A DNA stretch of 64,000 bases from Oceanicaulis sp052055585 (GCF_052055585.1 NZ_CP170485.1:496001-560000), one strand, 5' to 3'. Counted from the stretch's first letter, positions 20,353 through 30,018 are shown. Program-made: numbers and translations. Notes: generated from the sequence alone by a model not told the origin.

Positions 20353-21299
20353 CCCGCCGTGTCGCCGCTCTTGTGCTCGGTAACGCCCAGAGCCTCCGCC
20401 AGACTGACTTGCGCCGAGCCGGGACGTTTGGGTTTGGGCTGATCGGGATGCGGCGCCCATCCGGCGAAATGAATGATCTCGAACGTCGCCGGGATTTTCC
20501 CGTCCGCTTCCGCGAAGGCCTCGGCATAGGCCTCGGCGGTTTTCACAAACAGGCTCTTGGTGCCCGGCGTTCGGGGGCGGTCATAAAGCGCATTGGTTTC
20601 GCCCATAGCTCGAAGATCGCGCATCAGGACGAAGGCATTGCCATAGCGCGCCTTCACCCGGTCCACATCTGACACGGGAAGCGTGAAGCCGGACCGGCTG
20701 AGCAATCCCGCCATGTCCACCGTGTCCGCAAAAGGCGATACGCGACGGGGCGCGGGGTCTTCGTCTGTGACCTTCTGAAAGCTCTGGCGCAATTCGGTCA
20801 GCGTGGCCCCGCCCAGCAGCGCGCCGGCAAAGAAGCCGTCAGGCTTGAGCGCGTGATTGATCTGGATCAGCGCGCCGACAATGTCATTGGTCCAGTGAAG
20901 GTTGAGACAAGAGATCACCATATCCACACTCTGCGGTGCAATGGGCAGGCGCTCTTCATCCAGACAGGCGGCGGTCACATCGCTCAGGCGCGCCATGTCG
21001 GGTGAAAGATCGGTTTCTATCAGGTGCTTGATCTTGGCTTGTGCACCGGGACGGTCTTTCAGGGCGCGTCCGATCGCGCCGCCGCCGCCCAGCACCAGAC
21101 AGGTGTCGAAGTCGCGCGTTACGCTTTCTACGCGATCCAGAAGATCATCTGCAGCGCGAGCGTGTAAAAAGTCGTAGGCTTGAAACTCGCGCGCGGCGCG
21201 GTTCCGACGACGGGCCAGCAGCCGCCGGTCAAACAGGGCGGGCGGGCCGCCTTCGGGTTGAGGGGCGGGTTTGGATGAAATCAGCGTCACCGGGCTCAT
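20349..21299 (-). CDS. SAM-dependent methyltransferase (NDUFAF5/BioC-like)
   Basis: A 316-residue class I methyltransferase. It has the alphaproteobacterial NDUFAF5-type pattern: an N-terminal LFDRRLLARRRNRAA segment, LVLGGGGAIGRAL as the SAM-binding motif, SCLNLHWTNDIVGAL (the LHWVND-like motif of this family) and FAGALLGGATLTELR. Mitochondrial NDUFAF5 hydroxylates a complex I subunit arginine; the bacterial function is uncertain. It converges on the Flp gene, sharing bases at the stops, and its start overlaps divergent comF by 25 bases. Confidence 0.88.
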   Translation of the reverse strand: MSPVTLISSKPAPQPEGGPPALFDRRLLARRRNRAAREFQAYDFLHARAADDLLDRVESVTRDFDTCLVLGGGGAIGRALKDRPGAQAKIKHLIETDLSPDMARLSDVTAACLDEERLPIAPQSVDMVISCLNLHWTNDIVGALIQINHALKPDGFFAGALLGGATLTELRQSFQKVTDEDPAPRRVSPFADTVDMAGLLSRSGFTLPVSDVDRVKARYGNAFVLMRDLRAMGETNALYDRPRTPGTKSLFVKTAEAYAEAFAEADGKIPATFEIIHFAGWAPHPDQPKPKRPGSAQVSLAEALGVTEHKSGDTAG

Positions 21300-22075
21300 G
21301 GTCGAGATATGGACCCAATACGCTACGAGGCAAAGCCCTGGCGCTGTGGCGGGTCTGTGCGGACATCGTCTGGCCGCCGCTCTGCCCGGTGACAGGCGCG
21401 CCTGTTTCCGCGCCCGGCGAGCTCTCTCCCGGCGCCTGGTCGGATGTGCGTTTTCTCGACGCCCCCTGGTGCGCCAGTTGCGGGATGCCGTTCGACTATC
21501 CCATCGGCAAGGGCGCGGTGTGTGGCGCTTGCGCTGCGCAAGACACCCCGCCCTGCCGGATCAGTCGCGCCGCCTTTGTCTATGACGAAAAAAGCCGCCG
21601 CCTGGTGCTGATGCTCAAGCATGCAGGCCGTACGGATGGACTGGATGTATTCGGGCGCTGGATGATGCGGGCAGGCGGTGATGCGCTTGAAGGCGCGGAC
21701 GCGCTCATCCCGATCCCGCTGCACGCCAGTCGCTTGCGCAAACGGCGCTTCAACCAGTCTTTCCTGCTGGCGCGGGCCTTGTCGCTACACTGCGGTCTGC
21801 CGGTCGAGCCGCATCTATTGGCGCGATCGCGTTCCACCCCCAGCCAGGGCGGGCTCAGCGCCAAGGCGCGCCAGCGGAATGTGGCGGGCGCGTTCTCGGT
21901 GCGCGCGGCGATGAAACCCTTTGTCCGGGGGCGGCGTTTTGTCCTTGTGGACGACGTGCATACGACCGGCGCAACCTTGCAGGCATGCGCAAGGGTTTTG
22001 AAACGCGCCGGCGCCGAAGATGTGACCGCGATCACGCTGGCGCGCGTTGTGAAACCTGTCGACCCGCTTAAATAA
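21275..22075 (+). CDS. comF: ComF family phosphoribosyltransferase-like protein
   Basis: A 266-residue ComF/GntX-type protein. An N-terminal four-cysteine zinc-finger-like region (LCPV, WCASCGMPF, GAVCGAC) precedes a type I phosphoribosyltransferase fold with the PRPP loop FVLVDDVHTTGAT. ComF proteins are linked to DNA uptake and processing; the enzymatic substrate is unknown. The ATG at 21275 is the first in frame, after GGGCGGG; it lies within the first codons of the divergent methyltransferase gene. It is followed by grxC. Confidence 0.9.
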   Translation: MKSASPGSWSRYGPNTLRGKALALWRVCADIVWPPLCPVTGAPVSAPGELSPGAWSDVRFLDAPWCASCGMPFDYPIGKGAVCGACAAQDTPPCRISRAAFVYDEKSRRLVLMLKHAGRTDGLDVFGRWMMRAGGDALEGADALIPIPLHASRLRKRRFNQSFLLARALSLHCGLPVEPHLLARSRSTPSQGGLSAKARQRNVAGAFSVRAAMKPFVRGRRFVLVDDVHTTGATLQACARVLKRAGAEDVTAITLARVVKPVDPLK

Positions 22076-22129
22076 AGGGCGAATGCGGAATGATCCGCTC
22101 CCCCCGGATGAACAGACAAGGAGGGCCTT

Positions 22130-22399
22130 ATGGCCGCCGTCACGATTTATACTCGCCCCATGTGTCCGTACTGCGTGCGCGCTGTCTCGCTTCTGAAAAA
22201 GAAGGGCGTCGCTTTTGACGAGATTGACGCGGGCTTCGATGTGAAGAAGAAAAAGGAGATGGTGGATCGCGCCAATGGCGCGCGCACCTTCCCGCAGATT
22301 TTCATCGGCGACACCCATGTGGGCGGTTGCGACGACATGATGGCGATGGAAAATGCGGGCAAGCTTGATGACCTGCTGCGAACCGAAGGAGCGCTATGA
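22130..22399 (+). CDS. grxC: glutaredoxin 3
   Basis: An 89-residue dithiol glutaredoxin with active site CPYC at residues 12-15, the TFPQIFIGD cis-proline loop and GGCDDMMAM for glutathione binding. It reduces disulfides using glutathione. The start at 22130 follows AAGGAGGGCCTT. The last four bases (ATGA) overlap the start of the downstream amidase gene, so the two are co-translated. Confidence 0.96.
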   Translation: MAAVTIYTRPMCPYCVRAVSLLKKKGVAFDEIDAGFDVKKKKEMVDRANGARTFPQIFIGDTHVGGCDDMMAMENAGKLDDLLRTEGAL

Positions 22400-23235
22400 G
22401 CGCCGTTAAACTCGCCCTGATCCAGATGCGTTCCGGCGTCGACCCGGAACGCAATCTGGACGACGCCGAAGCCCTGATCCGCGAAGCGGCGGCTGCTGGC
22501 GCAAAATTCGTCCTGACCCCTGAGACCACGACACTGGTCCAGAAGGACGCCGATCAGCTGTTCGGGCAGATTCACACCTCCGAGGTGGAGCCCGCCATCG
22601 TGCGTTTCGCCGATCTGGCGGATTCCCTCGGCATCGATCTTCTGATCGGTTCGATGGCGCTCAAGGGCGGGGCGTCTTCGGATGGCCGCGAACGGGCGGT
22701 CAATCGCTCCCACCTCTTTGGTCCGAACGGGGCGCTGAAAGCGACCTATGACAAGATCCACATGTTCGATGTGGCGCTGGGTGGCGGCGAAACCTACTCA
22801 GAATCGACCAATTACGCGCCGGGCGATCGCGCTGTCCTGACCGAGGCGGCGGGCGGCAAGCTGGGACTGTCCATCTGCTATGATGTGCGCTTTGCGGCGC
22901 TCTATCGTCGACTCGCCAAGGCGGGCGCCCAGATGATTTCGGTGCCGAGCGCCTTTACCCGTCCGACAGGCCGCGCCCATTGGGAAACCCTGCTCAGGGC
23001 GCGCGCCATCGAGACCGGCAGCTTCATCCTCGCTCCCGCCCAGGGCGGCAAGCATGAGGATGGTCGCAAGACCTGGGGCCATTCCATGGTCATCGGGCCA
23101 TGGGGCGAGATTGTCGCCGCCTTTGATCATGACGAGCCGGGCGTGCTTCATGCCCAGATCGACCTTGATGAGGTGGAGTCCGCCCGCTCGCGCATTCCGT
23201 CCCTGAACAATGACCGGGAGTTCACGGGCCCATGA
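22396..23235 (+). CDS. carbon-nitrogen hydrolase (Nit1-like amidase)
   Basis: A 279-residue nitrilase-superfamily amidase with the complete triad: Glu43 (TPETTT), Lys120 (YDKIHMFD) and Cys161 (SICYDVRF). The pattern matches the Nit1 group that hydrolyses deaminated glutathione, and the grxC neighbour suits a glutathione-repair role, but the substrate is an inference. It overlaps grxC and DUF1178 by four bases each (ATGA), forming a comF-grxC-amidase-DUF1178 run. Confidence 0.92.
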   Translation: MSAVKLALIQMRSGVDPERNLDDAEALIREAAAAGAKFVLTPETTTLVQKDADQLFGQIHTSEVEPAIVRFADLADSLGIDLLIGSMALKGGASSDGRERAVNRSHLFGPNGALKATYDKIHMFDVALGGGETYSESTNYAPGDRAVLTEAAGGKLGLSICYDVRFAALYRRLAKAGAQMISVPSAFTRPTGRAHWETLLRARAIETGSFILAPAQGGKHEDGRKTWGHSMVIGPWGEIVAAFDHDEPGVLHAQIDLDEVESARSRIPSLNNDREFTGP

Positions 23236-23660
23236 TCCGCTACGCGCTGTCTTGCGCGGACGGGCATGCGTTCGAGGCCTGGTTCCGCAATTCAGACGAT
23301 TTTGACGTCCAGAAAGACCGCGGCCTGGTGGAGTGCCCCAGCTGCGGCTCCATTGAGGTCTCAAAGCAGCTCATGGCGCCCTCGGTGCGCACCGCGCGCA
23401 AGAAGGAAGCCACCGCCAACAGCGCGCCCGACTTCGAAACGCTGGCGCGGCAGGTGCAGGCCCATATCCGCTCCAATTTTGACTATGTGGGCGAGGATTT
23501 CGCTCGTGAGGCCCGCGCCATTCACAAGGGCGATGCGCCCGAGCGCCTGATCTATGGCGAAACCACCGCGGATGAACGTGAACAGCTGAGCGAGGAGGGC
23601 GTGCCCTGCGCGCCGCTGCCCGAACCCTTCGCACCGACGCCGCCCAAGAAGGCGAACTAG
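23232..23660 (+). CDS. DUF1178 family protein
   Basis: A 142-residue protein of the conserved alphaproteobacterial DUF1178 family. The N-terminus MIRYALSCADGHAFEAWFRNS and CPSCGS form a rubredoxin/zinc-ribbon-like part, followed by a helical segment VQAHIRSNFDYVGEDFAREAR. Function is unknown. Gene overlap with the amidase indicates operon membership. Confidence 0.9.
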   Translation: MIRYALSCADGHAFEAWFRNSDDFDVQKDRGLVECPSCGSIEVSKQLMAPSVRTARKKEATANSAPDFETLARQVQAHIRSNFDYVGEDFAREARAIHKGDAPERLIYGETTADEREQLSEEGVPCAPLPEPFAPTPPKKAN

Positions 23661-23663
23661 GCG

Positions 23664-24377
23664 CTAGAGGAAGAGGTCGCCGGCAAGGCCCAGCGAGAAG
23701 CCCAGCACGGCGCCCAGCGGCGGCGCCCAGCTCTTCTCAAGTTTCACTTCCGGAGCCACGTCCTGGAAGGTCAGGAACAGCACGCCGCCTGCCGCGAACA
23801 CCATCAGCGCCCCCAGAACCATCTGATTGGGGGCGAAGATCATCACCCCGAGGGCCGCAGCGATTGGTCCCAGGAGCGGCATGAGCAGGAAGGGGAAGTA
23901 GGTCTTCATCGCGCTCTCCTCGCTGCTGGCGGCCCGTTCGCGGAAAGCGTTGAAGGCTTCGGGAAAGTTCTGCAGGCCGATCAGAAGCGCCAGCAGAAGG
24001 CCCGCCTCGGCGCCGGTCGCCAGCATGGCCCCGAGCGCAATGGCTTCAGGCAGATAATCCACCAGCATGGCCATGAGCTGGCCCATGGACTTGCCGCTGC
24101 GCCCCAGAGTGCGGTCGATGAAGAAGAAGCAGATCCCGCCCGCAATGAAGGCCGCGAGCGCCATCCAGCCCGGCATTAGCTCGACGCCCTCGGGCACCAG
24201 CACCAGCGCCACCGCCGCGATCAGCACTCCGCCGCCAAAGGCGATTACGCCGTGACGCAGCTCGCCAGACATCCAGTTGGGGTGAACCTTGTCCCACAAG
24301 GCCAGCGCCGCGCCGAGCGGGATCGTGGACCCGGCGAGCAAAGCGAACAGGACGGCCTGGGACAAGGGTTCAGACAT
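23664..24377 (-). CDS. ZIP-family divalent metal transporter
   Basis: A 237-residue multi-span membrane protein resembling ZIP transporters. The first helices contain GGGVLIAAVALVLVPEG, helix 4 carries VDYLPEAIALGA and helix 5 LLIGLQNFPEAFNAF; the paired Pro-Glu positions correspond to the usual ZIP metal site although the histidines of zinc-specific members (HNxPEG) are replaced by QNFPE. The ATG at 24377 is preferred over an adjacent TTG. It lies 13 bases downstream of ubiG on the same strand. Confidence 0.85.
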   Translation of the reverse strand: MSEPLSQAVLFALLAGSTIPLGAALALWDKVHPNWMSGELRHGVIAFGGGVLIAAVALVLVPEGVELMPGWMALAAFIAGGICFFFIDRTLGRSGKSMGQLMAMLVDYLPEAIALGAMLATGAEAGLLLALLIGLQNFPEAFNAFRERAASSEESAMKTYFPFLLMPLLGPIAAALGVMIFAPNQMVLGALMVFAAGGVLFLTFQDVAPEVKLEKSWAPPLGAVLGFSLGLAGDLFL

Positions 24378-24390
24378 CAATGCGCTCGTG

Positions 24391-25155
24391 TCAGGCGGGT
24401 TTCACCGATCCCATCAGATAGTTCACGCCAGAATCTGCGGAGATGAAGAACAGGTCCTTGAGCGGGTTATAGCTCACGCCCACTGGCTCCATCACGTCCA
24501 GCCCTTCGGCTTTCAGGGCGGCGCGCGCTTCCATCGGTTTGACGAGCTTGTTGAAACGGTGGGTGCCGCGCGGCAGCCAGCCCAGCACGTATTCGGCGCC
24601 AAAGATGGCCGTGGCGAAGGCGCGGGGCGTACGGTTGATCGAGCCCACGATCATCATGCCGCCCGGTTTCACCATGCGGGCGCAATCGCGCAGGAACTGG
24701 TCGGGATTGGCCACATGCTCGACCACTTCGAGATTGAGCACCACATCGAATTGCCCCGGTCCGCCTTGTTCCAGCAATTGCTCGGCGGTGCCGTGACGAT
24801 AGTCGATGGAGAGGCCGTTCTCCTCGGCATGCACCAGCGCGGTCTTGATGTTCGCTTCGGCGGCGTCAACGCCCGTAACCGAGGCGCCGAGGCGGGCGAT
24901 GGGTTCGGAGACCAGACCGCCGCCGCAGCCGATATCGAGCACTTTCAGGCCCTTGAGCGGTTCAGCGCCCTCGGTCTTGAAATGGCGGCTCAGAATCTCG
25001 CGGATATAGGTCAGCCGCGCCGGGTTGAACTTGTGCAAGGGCGCGAATTTCGACGTGGGGTCCCACCATTCCCCGGCCATGCGGGAGAATTTCTCGACCT
25101 CTTCAGGATCGATCGAGGGCGTGGACAAGGCAGTCGGGGCTTCGGCCTGGGCCAT
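24391..25155 (-). CDS. ubiG: ubiquinone biosynthesis O-methyltransferase UbiG
   Basis: UbiG performs both O-methylations of ubiquinone synthesis. The 254-residue product has SAM motif I VLDIGCGGGLVSEPIARLG, motif post-I TGVDAAEANI, VVLNLEVVEHV and the family's PRGTHRFNKLVKP membrane-associating insert. The ATG at 25155 follows AAGGAGCCCGTC; the upstream extension is unlikely. Divergent from lysC. Confidence 0.97.
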   Translation of the reverse strand: MAQAEAPTALSTPSIDPEEVEKFSRMAGEWWDPTSKFAPLHKFNPARLTYIREILSRHFKTEGAEPLKGLKVLDIGCGGGLVSEPIARLGASVTGVDAAEANIKTALVHAEENGLSIDYRHGTAEQLLEQGGPGQFDVVLNLEVVEHVANPDQFLRDCARMVKPGGMMIVGSINRTPRAFATAIFGAEYVLGWLPRGTHRFNKLVKPMEARAALKAEGLDVMEPVGVSYNPLKDLFFISADSGVNYLMGSVKPA

Positions 25156-25325
25156 GACGGGCTCCTTACACATCCCGGCGGATGAACGGTGATGCGCATT
25201 TGCGCTGATATCGCCGGTTTTGTACCAATCGCGCCGCAATATGGTCCCATCGCTCGCGTTTATCGACCCTGTTGCGCCGTTTGCCGCATCTTCAATTCTG
25301 ATCGATCCCTGACTGGAGGACGCCC

Positions 25326-26561
25326 ATGACCGCTCCGCGCCTTGTGCTGAAATTTGGCGGCACCTCCATGGCCAATCCCGAACGCATCGCCCATTCCGCC
25401 TCCATCGTCGCGGCCGAGGCCCGTGCAGGCAAGCAGGTCGCCGTGGTCGTTTCGGCGATGGCGGGCGAGACGGACCGGCTTCTGGGCGCGGCGGAAGCGC
25501 TGGGCGGCGGTCTGGGCGAGATCGAGACCGATACGGTTCTGGCGGCGGGCGAACAGGCCAGCGCCGCCCTGATGGCGCTGGCGCTCAAGCGTGAGGGTTT
25601 CCAGTCTGAATCCGTGATGGGGTGGAGCCTGCCCATTCTGGTCGAGGGCCCGCCCGGCAGCGCCAAGATCACCGATATTCATGGCGCGCTGCTGGACGAG
25701 CTGATGACCGCCGGAGTGATCCCAGTGGTCGCGGGATATCAGGGCCTGAATGCCGAAGGACGGCTCGCGACTTTGGGCCGTGGCGGCACCGATCTCAGCG
25801 CAGCGGCTGTGGCGGCGGCGGTCGGGGCGGAATGCGACATCTACACTGATGTGGACGGGGTCTTCACCACCGATCCGCGTATTGCGCCTGAAGCGGTAAG
25901 GGTTGAGCGCATCAGCCATGACGCCATGCTGGAACTGGCGGCCATGGGCGCGAAAGTGCTTCAGACCCGCTCGGTCGAGTACGCCAAGGCCAAGGGCGTC
26001 ACCCTGCGTGTGAAGTCGAGCTTCCTTCCGGCGGGGCAAAGCGCTGGCACCGAAGTGACGCCTGAAGCGGAGATCGCTGAAAAGCGCATCGTCTCCGGCG
26101 TCGCCTATGTGCGCGATCAGGCGCGCCTGTCCATTCATGGCGGGGAAGGGCCCCAGGCGGCTGAATTGCTGTTCGCGGCGCTGGGTGAGGCGGATGTGGA
26201 TGTGGACATGATCGTGCAGGCGCGCGCCCGCTCGGGCGGCTCGGTCGTGGAGTGTTCGGTGGCGGGGCGGGACTTGCCGCGAGCATTGGCCGCAGCCGAG
26301 GCGGCGGCGCGTCCGAACGGGCTCGAGGTGCGCTCTGAAACCGGGCTCGCCAAGGTGTCGGTCGTGGGCACCGGCCTGCGGGGCCGGGCCGATGTAGCCC
26401 GCACCCTGTATGGGGTTCTGGCGCGGGAGGAGATTGCCGTGCGCATGACCGCCACTAGCGAGATCAAGATCTCGGCTCTGGTGGATGCGGATCATCTTGA
26501 ACACGCTGTGCGTGCGCTTCACGCCGCCTACAGGTTGGGTGCGGCGCCGTCCAAGGCTTGA
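25326..26561 (+). CDS. lysC: aspartate kinase
   Basis: LysC phosphorylates aspartate, the first step to Lys, Thr, Met and diaminopimelate. The 411-residue product has the N-terminal kinase domain (KFGGTSM at 8-14, GRGGTDLSAAA, DVDGVFTTDPR) and two C-terminal ACT domains (VAYVRDQARLSIHG and LAKVSVVGTGLRG) for allosteric feedback. The start follows TGGAGGACGCCC. No attenuator or lysine riboswitch is visible in the 170-bp upstream gap. Confidence 0.97.
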   Translation: MTAPRLVLKFGGTSMANPERIAHSASIVAAEARAGKQVAVVVSAMAGETDRLLGAAEALGGGLGEIETDTVLAAGEQASAALMALALKREGFQSESVMGWSLPILVEGPPGSAKITDIHGALLDELMTAGVIPVVAGYQGLNAEGRLATLGRGGTDLSAAAVAAAVGAECDIYTDVDGVFTTDPRIAPEAVRVERISHDAMLELAAMGAKVLQTRSVEYAKAKGVTLRVKSSFLPAGQSAGTEVTPEAEIAEKRIVSGVAYVRDQARLSIHGGEGPQAAELLFAALGEADVDVDMIVQARARSGGSVVECSVAGRDLPRALAAAEAAARPNGLEVRSETGLAKVSVVGTGLRGRADVARTLYGVLAREEIAVRMTATSEIKISALVDADHLEHAVRALHAAYRLGAAPSKA

Positions 26562-26661
26562 CGAACCCCCCTTAAACAAGGCCTCTATCGCCTTACTGCC
26601 AGACTCGACCGGGTGCGCCCCCGTTTGTGACGGCCCCAGACAGGATGCCTGACAGAACGCC

Positions 26662-28965
26662 ATGACGCCCAAAAGCCTGTCCACCGCGCGCGGCCCGCGC
26701 CGCCTGCTAAGCCGTATCCGCGACCTGATGGCGGCCCAGGAAGATGCGCAAAAGCGCCTCGACCGGCTGACGGATATCATCGCGGAAGAAACCGGCGCGG
26801 ATGTGTGCTCGATCTATCTGGTGCGCCCCTCGGGCGCGCTGGAGCTGTCCGCCACTCACGGTCTTGACGCTTCTGCGGTGCACCGGGTGCGCCTGCATGC
26901 GGGCGAGGGCCTTGTGGGCGAGGTGGCGCGTCGGGCGCGACCGTTCGCTGTGGAGGATGCGCCCTCCCACCCCAGCTTCTCCTACAAGCCTGAAACGGGC
27001 GAAGAACCGTTCAAGAGCTTTGTCGGCGTGCCGATCCTGCGGGGCGGTCGTCTGGTCGGGGTTCTGACCGCCCAGACCGGCGCGGTGCGCCCCACGACAG
27101 AAGAAGAGATCGAGACGCTTCAGACCGTCGCCATGCTGCTGGCCGAGATCGTCACCTCGGGCGAGCTGGTGCAGGCGGAGGGCTTCGCCGAACTTGAAGT
27201 GCGCCTGTCCAAACCTGAACGCTTTCAGGGCCTTGCCCTGTCGGCGGGCGTTGTGCGCGGCGTTGCGGTGAAACACGAGCCGCATGTGCTCTCAACGCGT
27301 CTGGTGGCTGATGACGCCGCCGCCGAGGAAGCGCGGCTGAACGAGGCCATCACGCGTCTTCGTCGCTCGGTGGACCAGCTTCTGGATTCCGGCCGCGTGC
27401 CCATCGGCACGCCTTCGCGTGAAGTGCTGGAAACCTATCGTATGTTCGCCCATGACCGCGGCTGGCTGAACCAGCTGGGCGAGGCGATCCGCGCAGGTCT
27501 GACGGCGGAAGCCGCCGTGGAGCGGGTGCGGAACGAACATCGCGCACGCCTGATGAAGGCGCGCGATGCGCACTTCCAGGAGCGCCTGCACGACCTTGAA
27601 GACCTGGCCAATCGCCTGCTGCGTCACCTGGCGCGCACCGAGGAGTCCGAAGAGGACAGCCTGCCCGAGAACGCCATCATCGTGGCGCGTTCGGTGGGGC
27701 CGGCGGAGCTTCTTGAGTTTGATCGTACGCGCCTCGCCGGCATCGCGGTCGAGGAAGGTTCGGTCACGGGCCACGCCGCCATCGTCGCGAAGGCCCTGGG
27801 CATCCCCATGGTCGGCCGCCTTGATGGCGCGCTCGACCGGGTTGAAGAGGGTGACAGCGTCATTCTGGATGGCGAATTCGGTCTCTTGCATGTGCGTCCC
27901 AATGAGGAAGTGCGCACGGCCTATGACGAGCGCATCGAGGCGCTTGTGGAGCGCCAGCGCACCTTCGCGCATCTGCGCGACGCACCGACGAAAACGGCGG
28001 ACGGTCAGACGCTGACCCTGGGCATGAATGCCGGACTTCTTGTGGAGATGAACCGGCTGGAAGACACAGGCGCGGCGGGCGTGGGCCTGTTCCGCACCGA
28101 ATTCCAGTTCATGGTCGCCGACACCCTGCCACGCCTGAGCGCGCAGATCGAGCTGTACAAGGCTGTGTATGAGGCAGCAGGCGACAAGCCGGTGGTGTTC
28201 CGTACGCTCGACCTGGGCGGGGACAAGGTGACGCCTTTCATCCCCTCCATGCGCGAACCCAACCCGGCGCTGGGCTGGCGGGCGCTTCGCATGGGCCTCG
28301 ATCGCCCGGCGCTGACCCGCTATCAGCTGCGCGCACTGGTGCGCGCGTCTGCCGGACGAACGCTCAATGTCCTGTTCCCGATGATCTCAGTGGCGGAAGA
28401 GCTGGCCGCGGCGCGGGATGTGCTCGAGCGGGAGCTGGATCTGGCGCGGCGTCATGGCCATGACGCGCCGGATGAATTGCGGGTGGGCCTGATGCTGGAA
28501 ACCCCGGCGGTTGCCTTTGCCCCGGAAGCCTGTCTGGAGCTCGCCGATTTCGTCTCGGTCGGCGCCAATGACCTGATGCAGTATTTCTTCGCAGCGGATC
28601 GACAGAACCCCAGAGTCTCAGATCGTTACGATCCGATCAGCGCACCTGCCTTACGCTTGCTTAAAGATGTTCGGCAAGCGTGTGACAGCTCTGGCAAGCC
28701 TGTGAATGTGTGCGGCGAGCTGGCGGGACGACCGCTGGAGGCGTGCGTATTGGCGGCGCTGGGGTATCGCAGCCTCTCAATGGCGGCAGGATCGATCGGC
28801 CCGGTTAAACAGGCGCTAGCGGGCTGTGATCTCGGCCTTCTAACGCCTTGGCTGGAAGCCGAAATTCAGCAAGGCGCGAAAATCGGTCCCGTTTCCTTAC
28901 GGGACAGGATGCTCCGCGCTGGAAAAGAAATCGGTTTGCCGCGAGAAGTTGTTGATAAAAACTAA
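26662..28965 (+). CDS. ptsP: PTS enzyme I-Ntr (GAF-PtsP)
   Basis: Enzyme I of the nitrogen PTS, passing phosphate from PEP to NPr (PtsO) and on to PtsN. The 767-residue product has an N-terminal GAF domain (about 20-165; DVCSIYLVRPSG, LHAGEGLVGEVAR), which binds glutamine/2-oxoglutarate in relatives, then the EI domain with the phosphorylated His371 (VTGHAAIVAKALGIP), and a C-terminal PEP-binding TIM barrel (GLFRTEFQFM, SVGANDLMQY, VCGELAGRP). The lysC-ptsP-rodZ-like-ispG order is typical of Caulobacterales. Confidence 0.96.
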   Translation: MTPKSLSTARGPRRLLSRIRDLMAAQEDAQKRLDRLTDIIAEETGADVCSIYLVRPSGALELSATHGLDASAVHRVRLHAGEGLVGEVARRARPFAVEDAPSHPSFSYKPETGEEPFKSFVGVPILRGGRLVGVLTAQTGAVRPTTEEEIETLQTVAMLLAEIVTSGELVQAEGFAELEVRLSKPERFQGLALSAGVVRGVAVKHEPHVLSTRLVADDAAAEEARLNEAITRLRRSVDQLLDSGRVPIGTPSREVLETYRMFAHDRGWLNQLGEAIRAGLTAEAAVERVRNEHRARLMKARDAHFQERLHDLEDLANRLLRHLARTEESEEDSLPENAIIVARSVGPAELLEFDRTRLAGIAVEEGSVTGHAAIVAKALGIPMVGRLDGALDRVEEGDSVILDGEFGLLHVRPNEEVRTAYDERIEALVERQRTFAHLRDAPTKTADGQTLTLGMNAGLLVEMNRLEDTGAAGVGLFRTEFQFMVADTLPRLSAQIELYKAVYEAAGDKPVVFRTLDLGGDKVTPFIPSMREPNPALGWRALRMGLDRPALTRYQLRALVRASAGRTLNVLFPMISVAEELAAARDVLERELDLARRHGHDAPDELRVGLMLETPAVAFAPEACLELADFVSVGANDLMQYFFAADRQNPRVSDRYDPISAPALRLLKDVRQACDSSGKPVNVCGELAGRPLEACVLAALGYRSLSMAAGSIGPVKQALAGCDLGLLTPWLEAEIQQGAKIGPVSLRDRMLRAGKEIGLPREVVDKN

Positions 28966-29026
28966 AGCATTTGGTTGAATAACCTTGAGTGAGGCTGGGG
29001 CGCCACACTAGAGGGGAGCGTCCGTT

Positions 29027-29914
29027 GTGACGCAGAAAATGGCGAACGCGAAGATGCGCGATTACGAACCGATGTCTGACGAGACAGGCTATGTGCCTGT
29101 TGACGCGGTGTTTAGTGCGCCAGCCCCGGCGCTTGAAGGCGTGAGCCTTGGCGAACGCCTGCGACTGAGCCGCACCCATGCCGGTCTGACCCTGGACAGC
29201 GCCTCGGCGCGAACCCGCATCAAGCGCGATTATCTGGACGCACTCGAAGCGATGGATCCGCGCGGTCTGCCGTCCAAGGCGTATGCCGTCGGTTATCTGC
29301 GCACCTATGCCGCCTTCCTGGGGCTCGACGTTGCTGATTGCGTGCGTCAGTTCAAGGCCGAAGTGGATTGTGATGCGGGCCGCGGTGAACCGACCGCGCC
29401 GCAGGAACGTCGTGAGATCAAGCTGCCGCGCGGCCTGGTTGGCGCTGTGCTTATTCTGGGCGGTGTTGTGGTGGCGGCTGGCTGGTACGGCAATTACGTC
29501 ACCCGCGCGGAAGCCTTTGCGGGCGCCGCTGCGCCCATGGACGCGCTGATGCGCGCCGAGACCCCGCTCGTGGAACTGGAAGCCTCGTCTGCGCCGAGCC
29601 GCGCCGCCATCTGGTCGGGCCTGCCGGACGCCAATGCCGGCAATACGCTGGTTCTGGAAGCGGGCGGGCGCGTGGATATCGAAGTGCGTGACGCCTCGGG
29701 TCGCATCCTGGCGGCGCGTGAGCTGGAGCCGGGCGAGCTGTACCGTGCGCCGGACGAGCCGGGCCTGACGATCTCCACCAATGATGCGGGCGCCGTTCTG
29801 GTGCGCGCGGCTGGGCGCCCGCTGGGCCCGCTGGGCGAGCCGGGTCAGGCGATCGACAATGTGTCCGCCGCCGAGTTCGTGCTGACCGCGCTGCGTGAAG
29901 CTGAAGCGGGCTAA
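29027..29914 (+). CDS. RodZ-like helix-turn-helix membrane protein
   Basis: A 295-residue bitopic protein. Residues 39-112 form a RodZ-type HTH_25 domain (LGERLRLSRTHAGLTLDSAS, IKRDYLDALEAMD, YAVGYLRTYAAFLGLD), a transmembrane helix lies at 136-156, and the C-terminus is a DUF4115-like beta domain (RVDIEVRDASGRILAARELEPGELYR). RodZ ties MreB filaments to the elongasome. The GTG at 29027, 8 bases after GGGGAG, is preferred; the ATG at 29039 is a possible alternative. Confidence 0.88.
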   Translation: MTQKMANAKMRDYEPMSDETGYVPVDAVFSAPAPALEGVSLGERLRLSRTHAGLTLDSASARTRIKRDYLDALEAMDPRGLPSKAYAVGYLRTYAAFLGLDVADCVRQFKAEVDCDAGRGEPTAPQERREIKLPRGLVGAVLILGGVVVAAGWYGNYVTRAEAFAGAAAPMDALMRAETPLVELEASSAPSRAAIWSGLPDANAGNTLVLEAGGRVDIEVRDASGRILAARELEPGELYRAPDEPGLTISTNDAGAVLVRAAGRPLGPLGEPGQAIDNVSAAEFVLTALREAEAG

Positions 29915-30018
29915 AACTGCGCTTGAGTGATGCGTCGGCAGGAACGGGGCTCGCTAGGTCCCGTTCAAACGCTTATATCCCTTACTGACTGGAACCTGCT
30001 CCCAAGCGAGGCGGCGAC

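Noticed and set aside
29942..29966. GAACGGG / CCCGTTC hairpin before ispG as a terminator
   Set aside because: Only 7 bp, 11-base loop and no T-run after it.
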